From: JAOZTV01 sp965371805
GTDB taxonomy: Bacteria; Acidobacteriota; Aminicenantia; UBA2199
DNA: 10,563 nucleotides
Assembly (NCBI GenBank): GCA_965371805.1
Contig: CBDUZW010000110.1
Span: 1-10,563 of the forward strand
Reading direction: 5' to 3'
Shown: positions 1 through 7,439 of the stretch, piece after piece
Position numbering within the stretch: position 1 is the stretch's first letter
How the letters are laid out: every line of letters begins with the position of its first letter
Program-made: the position numbers and the translations under genes
Notes under the pieces: model-generated
Database searches by the model: none
The model's input: the letters and a program-made list of their open reading frames with translations, nothing else
What the model was told of the DNA's origin: nothing

Positions 1-47
1 CGTACCGTTCTAAGAGAGGCTGGGGTGAAAATCCCTGGTCGACTCAC
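1..47 (+). mobile_element. 3' end of a group II intron (domains V/VI), truncated by the window edge
   Basis: The first 11 bases (CGTACCGTTCT) match the 3' strand of a bacterial group II intron domain V. They are followed by a domain VI-like hairpin: CTGGGG (20-25) pairs with CCCTGG (33-38), two wobbles included, around a TGAAAAT loop. The tail GGTCGACTCAC ends in the AY dinucleotide usual for these introns, with A42 as the candidate bulged branch-point adenosine. This pattern is known from many bacterial introns. The rest of the intron, including any reverse transcriptase, would lie left of the window. The 3' splice boundary is placed at 47 or 48 and is uncertain by a base or two. Confidence 0.65.
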
Positions 48-101
48 CAGTTTACGATATTATATCTAAAAAAATTTTAGTTTGCTGAATTTCTAATTTT
101 C

Positions 102-635
102 CTATTTTGCTTTAGGAATACCTGGAAAACCGTTTTTTCTGGGTACTGAAAATTTACCAGATATTTTAACTGACATTTTATTTTCTTTATCTGAAAAAAC
201 AGAAAACAAAAACTCTCCCTCTATTAAATCTCCTACTTTTGTAAAATTTATTTCACCTTTTGTGTCATAGGTAAACTTCATTGTTTTTTTTGGGAGTTCT
301 CGAGAAAAGAAAGTAGCACCCATTGTGTCTTTTTTATTGAGGTAACTGAATGCAATAGGAAATTTTCCTTTTTTGATGTTAAAATTCTTGCTGAAAAATA
401 GATGTACAGTCCCCTTTTTACCATTTTTTTTATAATCTTTAGTGGGGGTATGAATCCAGATATGCCATATATTAATCCGTTTCATATAATTCATATATAC
501 CTTAGCCAGCGGAATATCTATTTTAAAATCACCACTGCTCTTAAGTTCTGCAGATCCTTTTATTACGGATCTGCTTTGCATAACCAAGGAAACAAGTAAA
601 AATATACCAATTAGTAATAATATTTTTTTTTTCAT
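102..635 (-). CDS. Small secreted or periplasmic protein of unknown function
   Basis: This is a 177-residue protein that I cannot assign to a family. Residues 1-23 are a clear export signal: MKKK, then a hydrophobic stretch (ILLLIGIFLLVSLVM). No lipobox cysteine follows, so the mature protein is probably soluble in the periplasm or secreted. The mature part is Lys-rich and alternates polar and hydrophobic residues, as in beta-rich folds (for example GEFLFSVF, MSVKISGKFSV near the C-terminus). It has no cysteines and no recognisable catalytic motif. The ATG has no Shine-Dalgarno site but lies 9 bases from a good -10 box, so the message is probably leaderless. The gene is monocistronic, between a group II intron end and a decayed transporter. 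That it is expressed is an inference from the promoter and coherent reading frame. Confidence 0.75.
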   Translation of the reverse strand: MKKKILLLIGIFLLVSLVMQSRSVIKGSAELKSSGDFKIDIPLAKVYMNYMKRINIWHIWIHTPTKDYKKNGKKGTVHLFFSKNFNIKKGKFPIAFSYLNKKDTMGATFFSRELPKKTMKFTYDTKGEINFTKVGDLIEGEFLFSVFSDKENKMSVKISGKFSVPRKNGFPGIPKAK

Positions 636-644
636 AATAAATTG

Positions 645-673
645 ATGATAAATAATTTATATAAGAAAGTCAA
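645..673 (-). promoter_or_regulatory. Sigma70-type promoter for the 177-residue secreted protein
   Basis: Read on the minus strand: TTGACT (673-668), 17-base spacer, TATCAT (650-645). The expected start of transcription is near 638, only about 3 bases before the ATG at 635. There is no room for a ribosome-binding site, so the mRNA would be leaderless or nearly so. Confidence 0.55.
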
Positions 674-742
674 TAGTTAAATAATAACAAAATCTTTTTT
701 TTAACTTTTTTATCTGTACGAAAAACCGGACTGACACCAAAG

Positions 743-776
743 GTAAAGGGCGAGGCTGCTCGTCTCCTTCTTTTAC
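743..776. repeat. Imperfect long hairpin in the intergenic region
   Basis: GTAAA (743-747) can pair with TTTAC (772-776), and CGAG (751-754) with CTCG (759-762), giving a stem-loop with internal mismatches and a short GCTG loop. It lies in the 205-base gap between the secreted-protein promoter and the transporter remnant. It is followed by no convincing T-run on either strand, so a terminator role is only possible. No gene is visible in 636-840. Confidence 0.3.
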
Positions 777-840
777 TGCTCATACAAGTGCACAGATTGG
801 TTAGGGCCTGATACATTAACAAATTTTGATGTAGCAACTA

Positions 841-1260
841 TTAATGTCTGCCTTCCATATCCTTTTCTTTTAACATGATAATTGATATTATTAATAGAGA
901 AATCAATACGGATATTGTACAAATTATGGTAATGCCGGACCAGCCATGGGAGAGCCAGACAGGACCTAAAAAAACAGAAGAAAGGCTTCCGCCTCCGATG
1001 CAAAATAAAATATAAAGAGATGATGCGCTTCCTATAGATTCTTTTGGTACATTCTGCCCAATGAGTAAAAACACTAACGGTTGGAATGCAATTAATATTT
1101 TTGATGTATCTTTTTTTAGAATTGCTTTAGGCAAAGCCTTTTTCATTATCAGTTATTTTTGTTCTAACATTAGTTATTATATTGATTTTTTTAAGAAAAT
1201 TATTAAACACAATAATATTATAAATCCGATATTTATAAAAGTCAAACATGTAAATTGCTA
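841..1260 (-). pseudogene. Decayed C-terminal remnant of an MFS transporter
   Basis: The minus-strand frame 1146-841 encodes about 101 residues resembling the end of a major facilitator superfamily permease. A loop VPKESIGSASSLY is followed by a glycine-rich helix (LFCIGGGSLSSVFLGPVW), the motif SHGWSG and a last hydrophobic helix (ITIICTISVLISLLIISIIML) with a charged tail. This matches the usual helix 11/12 region. A full MFS protein has 12 or 14 helices and about 400 residues, so most of the gene is missing. Upstream on the same strand (1260 to about 1150), another hydrophobic segment (LTFINIGFIILLCLIIFLKK) is followed by stops. One or two frameshifts near A-runs would join it to the first fragment, which suggests gradual decay plus internal deletion. 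The in-frame ATG at 1146 lacks a ribosome-binding site, and translation is unlikely to be meaningful. Confidence 0.6.
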
Positions 1261-1370
1261 ATATAAAATGGTTAGAATTAATCAACAATTTTGTACCGCT
1301 TGCGTAAAAAAAAATCTGAATTCAAAACTATATTCATTGTTTTTCGTAATATAAATTTTAGGAGGGTAAT

Positions 1371-2396
1371 ATGAAAAAAATATTAATACTATTTGTATGT
1401 ATATTTGTTATGAACATTTATAGTTATGCAGAAATACCTGTATCTATAGAAAACCTGTCCAGGCCCTCAATTATAATTGCCAAATATGACAGGATTTATA
1501 TCCTTGAAAAAACATTCGTTTACATATACTCAATAAAAGATTTTAAATTATTAAAAAAATTTGGAAAAGCAGGTGAAGGACCGGGTGAGCTAAGAGTTGT
1601 TCCGAATGACAGGCCAATGAGTATGTTTTTTTTAAATGGCGATATTGTAATAAACAGCCAGAATAAGATTTCATTTTTTTCAAAAGATGGTGAGTTTAAA
1701 AAAGAGATTAAACTACCAATTGGTTCACTCCTAATACCACTGAATAAAAATTACCTTGGTGTGGGACCAATCATTGGTGAAAATAAAAAATCATATATCG
1801 GCTTCAGATTATTTGATCAAAATTTCAAAGGCAAAAAGATTCTCTATAAATCTGATTTTGAAGTGAGAAATCCGGGGGAAATATTATTACCGGTAATGAC
1901 CTGGACTTATAATCCTTTATATAAAGATAAAATATTTATCAATTCAAGTGCATCCGAATTTCTGATTAATATATTTGATTATTCCGGTAAAAAAATTACA
2001 TCAATAAAAAAAGACTACAAAAAGATTCCCATAGGAAAAGATTACGAGAGAAATACATTGACATTTTTTAAAACCGATCACCGGTTTAAAAGCCTATATG
2101 AATATATCCTAAAAAGAATAAAATTCAGGACCCATTTTCCTGTCATAAAGGATATTAAGGTAGTTGATGATATTATCTTTGTGGTAACCTATAAAAAAAA
2201 AGGAGATCTATCCGAATGTATTCTTTTTGATCTGAAGGGTAATGAGAAAAAGAAACTATATATCCCGCTAAATGACCTGGAACCATTATCCTTTTATCCT
2301 TTATTCTACACTGTTTTTAAGGGGAAGATTTACACACTTGTTGAAGATGATGAAGATGAGGTATGGAAAATTCATACAACCAATCTGAATTTATAA
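1371..2396 (+). CDS. Secreted six-bladed beta-propeller (NHL-like) protein
   Basis: This 341-residue protein has a signal peptide (residues 1-20, likely cleavage after SYA) and no lipobox. The mature part has repeated blade-like strands: IIIAKYDRIYILE, FVYIYS, ISFFSKDGEF, INIFDYSGKKI, ILFDLKGNEK. The signature FGKAGEGPGEL (64-74) is characteristic of the six-bladed beta-propeller family common in Bacteroidota and Aminicenantes-like genomes (the PF17170-type group). These proteins are presumed ligand-binding or scaffold proteins of the periplasm or cell surface, and no enzymatic residues are evident. Length fits the family (about 330-400). The start is fixed by a strong AGGAGG site 6 bases before the ATG. 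The gene stands alone, between the transporter remnant and the convergent LuxR-type gene. The propeller fold is well supported; the substrate is unknown. Confidence 0.8.
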   Translation: MKKILILFVCIFVMNIYSYAEIPVSIENLSRPSIIIAKYDRIYILEKTFVYIYSIKDFKLLKKFGKAGEGPGELRVVPNDRPMSMFFLNGDIVINSQNKISFFSKDGEFKKEIKLPIGSLLIPLNKNYLGVGPIIGENKKSYIGFRLFDQNFKGKKILYKSDFEVRNPGEILLPVMTWTYNPLYKDKIFINSSASEFLINIFDYSGKKITSIKKDYKKIPIGKDYERNTLTFFKTDHRFKSLYEYILKRIKFRTHFPVIKDIKVVDDIIFVVTYKKKGDLSECILFDLKGNEKKKLYIPLNDLEPLSFYPLFYTVFKGKIYTLVEDDEDEVWKIHTTNLNL

Positions 2397-2404
2397 GCTA
2401 AAAA

Positions 2405-2414
2405 GGTGCCAGGC
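2405..2414 (+). repeat. Dispersed intergenic element, core GGTGCCAGGC, copy 1
   Basis: An exact GGTGCCAGGC core followed by AAAAATTT. It lies in the 64-base gap between two convergent genes (ends at 2396 and 2461). The same core recurs at 6287, 7199, 7734 and 10200. Confidence 0.6.
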
Positions 2415-2460
2415 AAAAATTTCTTTTTATAAAATGATTCTATTTTTATATGGGTTTTTC

Positions 2461-3420
2461 TTAGCTGGATTGAATATTTTGTACCATATTAATCAACTGC
2501 CAGCGACTTTTTACACCCACTTTCCGGTATATATTATAAATATGGGTTTTCACGGTTTTTATTGAAATATAGAGTTCATTTTCAATGTCATGATTGCTTT
2601 TTCCTTCCAGGATAAGGCGGATAATTTCAAGTTCCCTTTCGGAAATTTTGTACTTTGCAAAACGGATCGCCATCTCATGTTCTGGAATTGTATGAAGTGC
2701 ATTATTTTTGTAAAAGTTTTTTAAGAAGACCAGTAAATAAATTAATGCAGGAATATGCATGAAAAATTCAAAATACAGATGTATATAACATAAAAGAATA
2801 CTGTTCCTGAAAAACATAAATAACAGAAAATGTAATATAAATATAACAAGGTAGATGGAAACAAAAATTTTAACGGCCTTTTGTTTATCGCTATTGGGGA
2901 TATTTCTACTGTTTATAAATCCGATAATGATAATGAGACATAAAATAGACAAATTGACAACATTAAATATGATAATCGCCATTGAAGAAAATCCGGCAAT
3001 ATTGGCATCGGGCATAAGGGAATATTTATTGACAGTTAATGCAAAGGTAAAAATTAATATAATCTGCAGAATAAAATATCCCGTTTTAAGTTTGAAGGAG
3101 AGTTTTTTTTCCAACCATTCCATAATCATTAGAATAAAGAAAAACCAGGACATGATGATAAAAGGGGTGGCCAGCATGGAGAATATCAGCCGCACTGTAT
3201 TTATTGTAGATTGAGGGGAGATGCTATTGAGCAATATGCCCTGAGCAAGGTAACTGGCAACCACGTCAAGAAAAGAGAAAGCATATCCGAACAAGAGTGA
3301 TAAAAAGAAGTAAAGCAAATATTTTAATCTGTATTTCTGATACAGTCTGAAAGAGAGGGTAATTGCAGTCACTGCAATAGAAACTAATAAGATATATCCT
3401 AGAACTGACAATATTTTCAT
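2461..3420 (-). CDS. Membrane-bound LuxR-type transcriptional regulator
   Basis: This 319-residue protein joins a membrane sensor region to a DNA-binding domain. About seven hydrophobic helices are visible (approximately 1-23, 33-60, 72-103, 113-135, 140-172, 182-204, 208-237). The C-terminal LuxR/GerE helix-turn-helix (about 259-315) starts ISERELEIIRLILEGKSNHD and continues with the recognition-helix pattern SIKTVKTHIYNIYRKVGV. There is no receiver, PAS or kinase domain, so the helices themselves probably sense a membrane or periplasmic signal (inference). It is divergent from the CBM9/DUF5916 gene with a 160-base spacer containing a gapped inverted repeat, which makes that gene and itself the likely targets. 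The start has no close Shine-Dalgarno site. A -35/-10 pair ends 8 bases before the ATG, consistent with a leaderless message. Confidence 0.88.
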   Translation of the reverse strand: MKILSVLGYILLVSIAVTAITLSFRLYQKYRLKYLLYFFLSLLFGYAFSFLDVVASYLAQGILLNSISPQSTINTVRLIFSMLATPFIIMSWFFFILMIMEWLEKKLSFKLKTGYFILQIILIFTFALTVNKYSLMPDANIAGFSSMAIIIFNVVNLSILCLIIIIGFINSRNIPNSDKQKAVKIFVSIYLVIFILHFLLFMFFRNSILLCYIHLYFEFFMHIPALIYLLVFLKNFYKNNALHTIPEHEMAIRFAKYKISERELEIIRLILEGKSNHDIENELYISIKTVKTHIYNIYRKVGVKSRWQLINMVQNIQSS

Positions 3421-3428
3421 TAACTATG

Positions 3429-3457
3429 TTTTTACCACCTTTCATAATTTATGTCAA
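3429..3457 (-). promoter_or_regulatory. Promoter of the membrane LuxR-type gene
   Basis: On the minus strand: consensus TTGACA (3457-3452), 17-base spacer, TAAAAA (3434-3429). The -10 is weak, but the -35 is perfect. Transcription would start within a few bases of the ATG at 3420, giving a leaderless mRNA. Confidence 0.45.
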
Positions 3458-3465
3458 TATACTAA

Positions 3466-3511
3466 GACTTTGGACTGAAATCTTCCATCTAGATCATTTC
3501 ATACCAAAGTC
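3466..3511. promoter_or_regulatory. Gapped inverted repeat, candidate operator between divergent genes
   Basis: GACTTTGG (3466-3473) and its exact reverse complement CCAAAGTC (3504-3511) are the cores of longer arms. The left arm GACTTTGGACTGAAATC matches the reverse complement of the right arm (GACTTTGGTATGAAATG) at 13 of 17 positions. The repeat lies directly upstream of the LuxR-type gene's -35 box and about 70 bases before the CBM9/DUF5916 start, where a shared operator would be expected. A dimeric LuxR-family protein binding here is an inference. The element could instead form a hairpin in a transcript. Confidence 0.45.
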
Positions 3512-3580
3512 CGATTTCAAAATGTGTTTATTCATACTAATATTTTAATCCGGAAACATTAGAAAAAGGAGAAGTGAAAA

Positions 3581-6259
3581 ATGATAAAATTTAAAATTGG
3601 ATTGTTTCTAAAAAAAATGATGTTATTTACGATTGCCATAAATCTTATTGTCCTAACACAATATGGAAATGAGAAAAAATGGGAATGGAAACAGAAAAGG
3701 GTTAAAACTATGAGACTGACGGAGAAAATACGGATAGATGGAATCCTGGATGAAAAAAGTTGGAAAATGGAGGGAGTCAGCGACTTTACACAGAGCGATC
3801 CCGATGATGGAAAGACTCCGACTGAAAAAACAGAGGTATGGTTTACGTATGATAATGATGCAATTTATATTGCGGCCAGACTGTATGATTCCGAGCCGGA
3901 TAAAATTATGGGTTTATTGTCCAGACGGGATGAATTTGTCGATAGCGATTATTTTTTACTATATCTGGATCCCTATTATGACAGGAGAACTGGATTTAAA
4001 TTTGCTGTAAGTCCTGCAGGTTCCATTGTTGACTGGGCTTTGCATAATGATGGATGGGAGGACCAAACCTGGGATGGGGTCTGGGAAGCAAAAACAAAGA
4101 TAGATACTTCAGGCTGGACTTGTGAGATAAAAATCCCATTCGATCAGCTCAGATTTAAAAAAAATGAAAAAGACTATGTCTGGGGGATTAATTTTAAAAG
4201 AATTATTAAAAGAAAAAATGAAGTTGTCAGCTATTCATGGATACCAAAAACAGAAAGCGGGAAAGTTTCCAGATTTGCAAAACTCGAAGGGATCAAAAAC
4301 ATCAACCCCAAGAAGCTGTTTGAAGTCATTCCATATACACTGGGTAAGGCAGAATTTACGCCAAAGGAGCAAAACAATCCTTTTAAAACCGGTAAACATT
4401 ATATGTCGGATTTTGGCGTAGATTTTAAATATGGTATTAATAACGGGTTAACGCTTGATCTGTCGATAAATCCCGATTTCGGCCAGGTTGAAGTTGATCC
4501 TGCTAGAATTAATCTAAGTGCCGGTGAAAATTTTTACTCGGAAAAAAGACCTTTTTTTATTGAAGGTGCAAATATATTTACATTCGGTTTAGGGGGAGTT
4601 TCCAGCAACTTCAGATTTGGATGGCACTCTCCCCGGTTTTTTTATTCAAGGAGAATCGGAAGAGCACCGTCAGGACAGGTGGATACAGATGGATATATTC
4701 AATACCCTCTCGTGTCAAAAATTATAGGTGCAGCAAAAGTGAGTGGGAAGATCGGCAGAGGATGGGAACTTGGCTTTCTTACGGCGATGACCAGTAAAGA
4801 ATATGCTTCTTTGGATCTAAATGGTGAAAAGTCCGAAATAGAAGTTGAACCCTTTTCAAACTACTCTGTATTGAGAATTAAAAGAGAGTTCAATGAGGGG
4901 GCTCAGGGGCTTGGTTTTATTTTAACTTCAGTGGTACGGGACCTTAAAACCGACCTGCTTAGTGAGAGTCTAAATAAAAACGCATTTTCTTTCGGATTGG
5001 ACGGATGGTTATTTATCGATAAAAATAAAGATTGGGTAATGAGCGGGTGGCTTGGAACGACACAGGTATCAGGGACGAAAGACAAGATTACAGATCTGCA
5101 AAATTCATATCCCCATTATCAGCAAAGACCCGATGCAACGCATCTTGGCGTAGATGAATCAGCAACATCATTGTCCGGATATTCAGGAAGAGTTGTGATT
5201 AACAAACAAAATGGTAATTTTCTCTTTAATGCGGCTTTTGGACTTACCTCTCCCGGATTTGATACAGGAGATATTGGATTTCAGACAAATGCAGATTTTA
5301 TTAACTGGCATATACTCGTAGGTTATCAGTCATTTACAAAATGGGGAGTCATAAAAAAATGGAGTTTATTGGCGGTTACACAAAAAAGTTATGATTTTGG
5401 ATGGAATCTTATTGGCAATCAGCAGTTAAGATTCACAGCAGACCTTACATTTACAAATTATTGGTCTGTTACCGGTCACCTGAGTTTCAACCCCGAACAT
5501 TTGGATAATGACAGATCAAGAGGAGGCCCAATGATAAAGCTGCAGGGATTTACCTGGTATGAATGGAACATCAACAGTGACAGCAGAAAAAAACTGGAAT
5601 TTTCATTCGGGGGTTATCAATACAGATCAAATTGGGGGAATAATGCCGATGTTCTAAATGCGGGTATTAAGTGGAAGCCGGGATCAAAACTTAATATTTC
5701 CATCAATTCGCAATATAAGGATATTAAAAAAAATTCTCAATGGATTAAAAATCTTGAAGATTCAGTTAAAATTGACACTTACGGCAAGAGGTATATATTT
5801 GCTGAACTGGATCAAAAAACAATCTCATTATCAATAAGATTTAATTGGTTATTTTCCCCGAAACTTAGTTTACAGGCTTATGTCCAGCCATATATTTCAA
5901 TTGGGTCATATCATCATATCAAAGAACTGGCATTTCCAAAATCTTATGATTTTAATATTTATGGGCAGGGTAACTCCAACATATCAGAAACGGATACAGG
6001 TTATCACATCCTTCCCGGAGACGGGGGTGAATCTTTTATGATTGATAATCCGGATTTTAATTATAAATCTTTACGGGGAACCATTGTACTAAGATGGGAA
6101 TACATGAGTGGATCCACACTTTTCCTGGTTTGGACACAAAACAGAACCGATTGGACAAATCCAGGTAGTTTTGATTTTAGTCGTAATTTTTCAGATATGA
6201 TAAATGCGCCCGGAGATAATATTTTTATGTTAAAATTTTCATATAGATTCAAAATTTGA
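3581..6259 (+). CDS. Outer-membrane protein with CBM9-like domain and DUF5916 beta-barrel
   Basis: This 892-residue protein begins with a hydrophobic export signal (about 10-28). Residues 45-235 match a carbohydrate-binding family 9-like fold: the entry motif IDGILDEKSW (52-61), TEVWFTYDNDAIYIAARLYD (84-103), and the closing strands GWTCEIKIPFDQLRF (178-192) and WGINFKR (201-207). From about 245 to the end it is a DUF5916 outer-membrane region with the family hallmark NPDFGQVEVDP (297-307), then EKRPFFIEG (321-329), and many amphipathic strands to a C-terminal MLKFSYRFKI. Length fits the family (about 700-900). The site AAAGGAG lies 9 bases before the ATG. A role in surface binding or uptake of a glycan-like ligand is inferred from the CBM9 fold and not demonstrated. 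It is probably controlled by the divergent membrane LuxR protein. Confidence 0.9.
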   Translation: MIKFKIGLFLKKMMLFTIAINLIVLTQYGNEKKWEWKQKRVKTMRLTEKIRIDGILDEKSWKMEGVSDFTQSDPDDGKTPTEKTEVWFTYDNDAIYIAARLYDSEPDKIMGLLSRRDEFVDSDYFLLYLDPYYDRRTGFKFAVSPAGSIVDWALHNDGWEDQTWDGVWEAKTKIDTSGWTCEIKIPFDQLRFKKNEKDYVWGINFKRIIKRKNEVVSYSWIPKTESGKVSRFAKLEGIKNINPKKLFEVIPYTLGKAEFTPKEQNNPFKTGKHYMSDFGVDFKYGINNGLTLDLSINPDFGQVEVDPARINLSAGENFYSEKRPFFIEGANIFTFGLGGVSSNFRFGWHSPRFFYSRRIGRAPSGQVDTDGYIQYPLVSKIIGAAKVSGKIGRGWELGFLTAMTSKEYASLDLNGEKSEIEVEPFSNYSVLRIKREFNEGAQGLGFILTSVVRDLKTDLLSESLNKNAFSFGLDGWLFIDKNKDWVMSGWLGTTQVSGTKDKITDLQNSYPHYQQRPDATHLGVDESATSLSGYSGRVVINKQNGNFLFNAAFGLTSPGFDTGDIGFQTNADFINWHILVGYQSFTKWGVIKKWSLLAVTQKSYDFGWNLIGNQQLRFTADLTFTNYWSVTGHLSFNPEHLDNDRSRGGPMIKLQGFTWYEWNINSDSRKKLEFSFGGYQYRSNWGNNADVLNAGIKWKPGSKLNISINSQYKDIKKNSQWIKNLEDSVKIDTYGKRYIFAELDQKTISLSIRFNWLFSPKLSLQAYVQPYISIGSYHHIKELAFPKSYDFNIYGQGNSNISETDTGYHILPGDGGESFMIDNPDFNYKSLRGTIVLRWEYMSGSTLFLVWTQNRTDWTNPGSFDFSRNFSDMINAPGDNIFMLKFSYRFKI

Positions 6260-6286
6260 ATGATGGGAAAAGCTGAATTCAATTTT

Positions 6287-6296
6287 GTTGCCAGGC
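6287..6296 (+). repeat. Dispersed intergenic element, core GTTGCCAGGC, copy 2
   Basis: A one-mismatch copy of the GGTGCCAGGC core, preceded by CAATTTT and followed by AGAAAAATATT. It lies just after the stop of the DUF5916 gene. The flanks match the copies at 7190 and 7725. Confidence 0.5.
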
Positions 6297-6320
6297 AGAA
6301 AAATATTAACCCATAGTTTC

Positions 6321-6611
6321 AAAAAAATAATATTCAGGTTTTTATTCATTATATTCCATATCATCACATTCAATTTTAATATGAATGAAATGATTTTGAA
6401 TAATTTTTTCGACTTCATAATTATCCGGGATAACTAAAACATCACAAATCCCTGAAACCTCATTTTAATTCTTTATACTAAAGCAGACATGGTCTAGATG
6501 TTTTTTAAATATTCTTTCTAAGCTTTATTTGGTTGATCTTATTTTATAATGTGTCATGGAAATAATTTTAGATTAAAAGTTTTTTTAGAGAAAGACAAAT
6601 TGTGTCGTAAT
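6321..6611. repeat. Left copy of a direct repeat of about 290 bp (promoter plus 71-codon gene)
   Basis: Aligned by eye with 9813-10102, this copy differs by about 10 substitutions and one single-base indel over the 268 best-matching bases, so about 96% identity. Both copies are in the same orientation. The left boundary fades into an A-rich stretch. The right boundary is sharp: after GTGTCGTAAT the sequences diverge completely. No target-site duplication is evident. Confidence 0.85.
6342..6557 (-). pseudogene. Inactivated copy of the 71-codon gene, two nonsense codons
   Basis: This is colinear with the intact gene at 9834-10049, with the same 72 codons and no indels. Codon 11 (6527-6525) and codon 31 (6467-6465) have both changed from GAA to TAA. 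The ATG at 6557 and the final stop are kept. The promoter hexamers, AGATTA and AGACAA as read on the plus strand, are also kept. Translation would stop after 10 residues, and no later in-frame start is obvious before the second stop. Loss by point mutation alone, with promoter and frame intact, suggests relatively recent loss of selection in this copy. Confidence 0.85.
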
Positions 6612-6643
6612 AAAAAGAAAGTCGGGGATGGGGTTTAGCTTTT

Positions 6644-6814
6644 TTACTTCTCCACTGACTGGATCTTTGCGATATTGTTCGGGGTCTTTTTCTCCCATTC
6701 GGTTTTAAGCTTTATTAGTGTATTATGACTCTTATCAGAATCCGGTAGGGTGAATTCAGCTTTCAGATCTGTGTAGTTTTCATATAGAAAAATTTTAATT
6801 TGTTTTTCCTGCAT
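6644..6814 (-). CDS. Small 56-residue hypothetical protein
   Basis: A 56-residue charged protein starting MQEKQIKIFLYENYTDLKAE and ending AKIQSVEK, with no membrane segment and no family I recognise. Support is indirect but good. It lies just downstream of an almost perfect promoter, its codons look ordinary for this genome, and it has no internal stop. There is no Shine-Dalgarno site. The mRNA leader would be only about 10 bases. A second open frame (+2) overlaps its 3' half, starts with ATG near 6700, contains KDPVSGEVKKLNPIPDF, and runs into the left repeat. It is possible that the original gene used both frames and has suffered a frameshift, with the repeat junction at 6611 truncating its end. 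Confidence 0.5.
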   Translation of the reverse strand: MQEKQIKIFLYENYTDLKAEFTLPDSDKSHNTLIKLKTEWEKKTPNNIAKIQSVEK

Positions 6815-6831
6815 TTTATTGTGTAAATTAA

Positions 6832-6860
6832 ACTATAATGAATTGAGAGTATAATGTCAA
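6832..6860 (-). promoter_or_regulatory. Near-consensus sigma70 promoter for the 56-codon gene
   Basis: On the minus strand: TTGACA (6860-6855), 17-base spacer, TATAGT (6837-6832). It matches the consensus at 11 of 12 positions. Transcription would start about 10 bases before the ATG at 6814. Confidence 0.65.
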
Positions 6861-6924
6861 GAAATACTGAATCTAATGCTCAGATTTGCATAAACTTATA
6901 CTGTTGAAAGAATTGCTTAACCAG

Positions 6925-7135
6925 GAAGAACTATATGAAGGGAGTCGGTTTTTCACAGCAGGATTCAGGGAAACAAACTGATCTGGTTTTTAATCCTGAG
7001 ACTAGGTACACGAAGGGAGATAGAAACCTCCCTCCGGTTAGCCATAGGGCTTATATATGAAACCTCCTTCTTTAATGAAGAAGGTGCTATTAAAGGCAGC
7101 TAGATTCACAAATGTTGTGAACTTTACTGCCAGGG
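6925..7135. other. GC-richer segment with four consecutive hairpins; candidate structured RNA
   Basis: This stretch fills most of the 490-base gap between small genes and is visibly richer in GC than its surroundings. Four perfect stems follow one another: CAGGATT (6959-6965) with AATCCTG (6992-6998); AGGGAG (7014-7019) with CTCCCT (7028-7033); CCTTCTT (7066-7072) with AAGAAGG (7078-7084); and GGCAG plus TTCACAA (7095-7099, 7105-7111) with TTGTGAA plus CTGCC (7115-7121, 7127-7131). A short frame (6935-7060, plus, 41 codons, AGGAAG 8 bases upstream of ATG) also fits here, but its product is unfamiliar. A structured RNA, a decayed ribozyme or mobile-element end are all possible, and the strand is undetermined. 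Confidence 0.4.
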
Positions 7136-7189
7136 AAACAGGGATTATATCAGTGAGGATGAGAAAATACAAGCATATATTTTGGCAAT

Positions 7190-7208
7190 ACCAATTTTGG
7201 TGCCAGGC
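7190..7208 (+). repeat. Dispersed intergenic element, core GGTGCCAGGC, copy 3
   Basis: It contains the 18-base string accaattttggtgccagg (7190-7207), repeated exactly at 7725-7742. The core is complete here (7199-7208) and is followed by ATGAAAAATTT. With copy 4 it brackets the two overlapping small genes. Confidence 0.7.
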
Positions 7209-7307
7209 ATGAAAAATTTACTCTTATTGATGGTCTAATAATCATTCAAATTATATTAAATAATAATAATGGCTTTTTAAGAGTTGAATGGTTCAATGTT
7301 TTTTGAC

Positions 7308-7439
7308 TTAGGGCAGCGTCCCGTTGACGTCACCTACTAAACAAGCTACTGTTGCCAGCACTAATGCTAGCTTATAAATTAGTTTTAGGTAAGCCTTTAA
7401 GGGGCTTAAATTTGAACTATTGATGTTTTTAGTTTTCAT
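7308..7439 (-). CDS. Downstream small peptide of a coupled pair (43 residues, one hydrophobic helix)
   Basis: The peptide is 43 residues. It starts MKTKNINSSNLSPLKAYLKL, followed by a hydrophobic stretch (LIYKLALVLATVACLVG) and the tail DVNGTLP. A longer in-frame start exists at 7499, but the ATG at 7439 is chosen because AAGGAGGTG lies 6 bases upstream, the best Shine-Dalgarno site in the window. The ATG overlaps the stop of the preceding small gene (ATGA), so translation is probably coupled. The basic N-terminus plus a single helix fits a small membrane or exported peptide. TVAC is only a poor lipobox, and there is no double-glycine leader. A toxin, bacteriocin-like peptide or membrane regulator are possible; none is shown. 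Confidence 0.6.
   Translation of the reverse strand: MKTKNINSSNLSPLKAYLKLIYKLALVLATVACLVGDVNGTLP

Noticed and set aside
773..1003. Alternative minus-strand frame of 76 codons overlapping the MFS remnant
   Set aside because: The hydrophobic transporter signature is in the other frame, and this one shows no coherent protein features.
2855..3214. Plus-strand frame of 119 codons inside the LuxR-type gene
   Set aside because: It is antisense to the membrane helices, has no ribosome-binding site and no plausible domain.
6930..7120. Minus-strand reading resembling the tail of a TnpB-like transposase (contains KKEVSYISPMANRREVS)
   Set aside because: All frames are equally short, no zinc-finger or RuvC motif is present, and the likeness is only a vague pattern.
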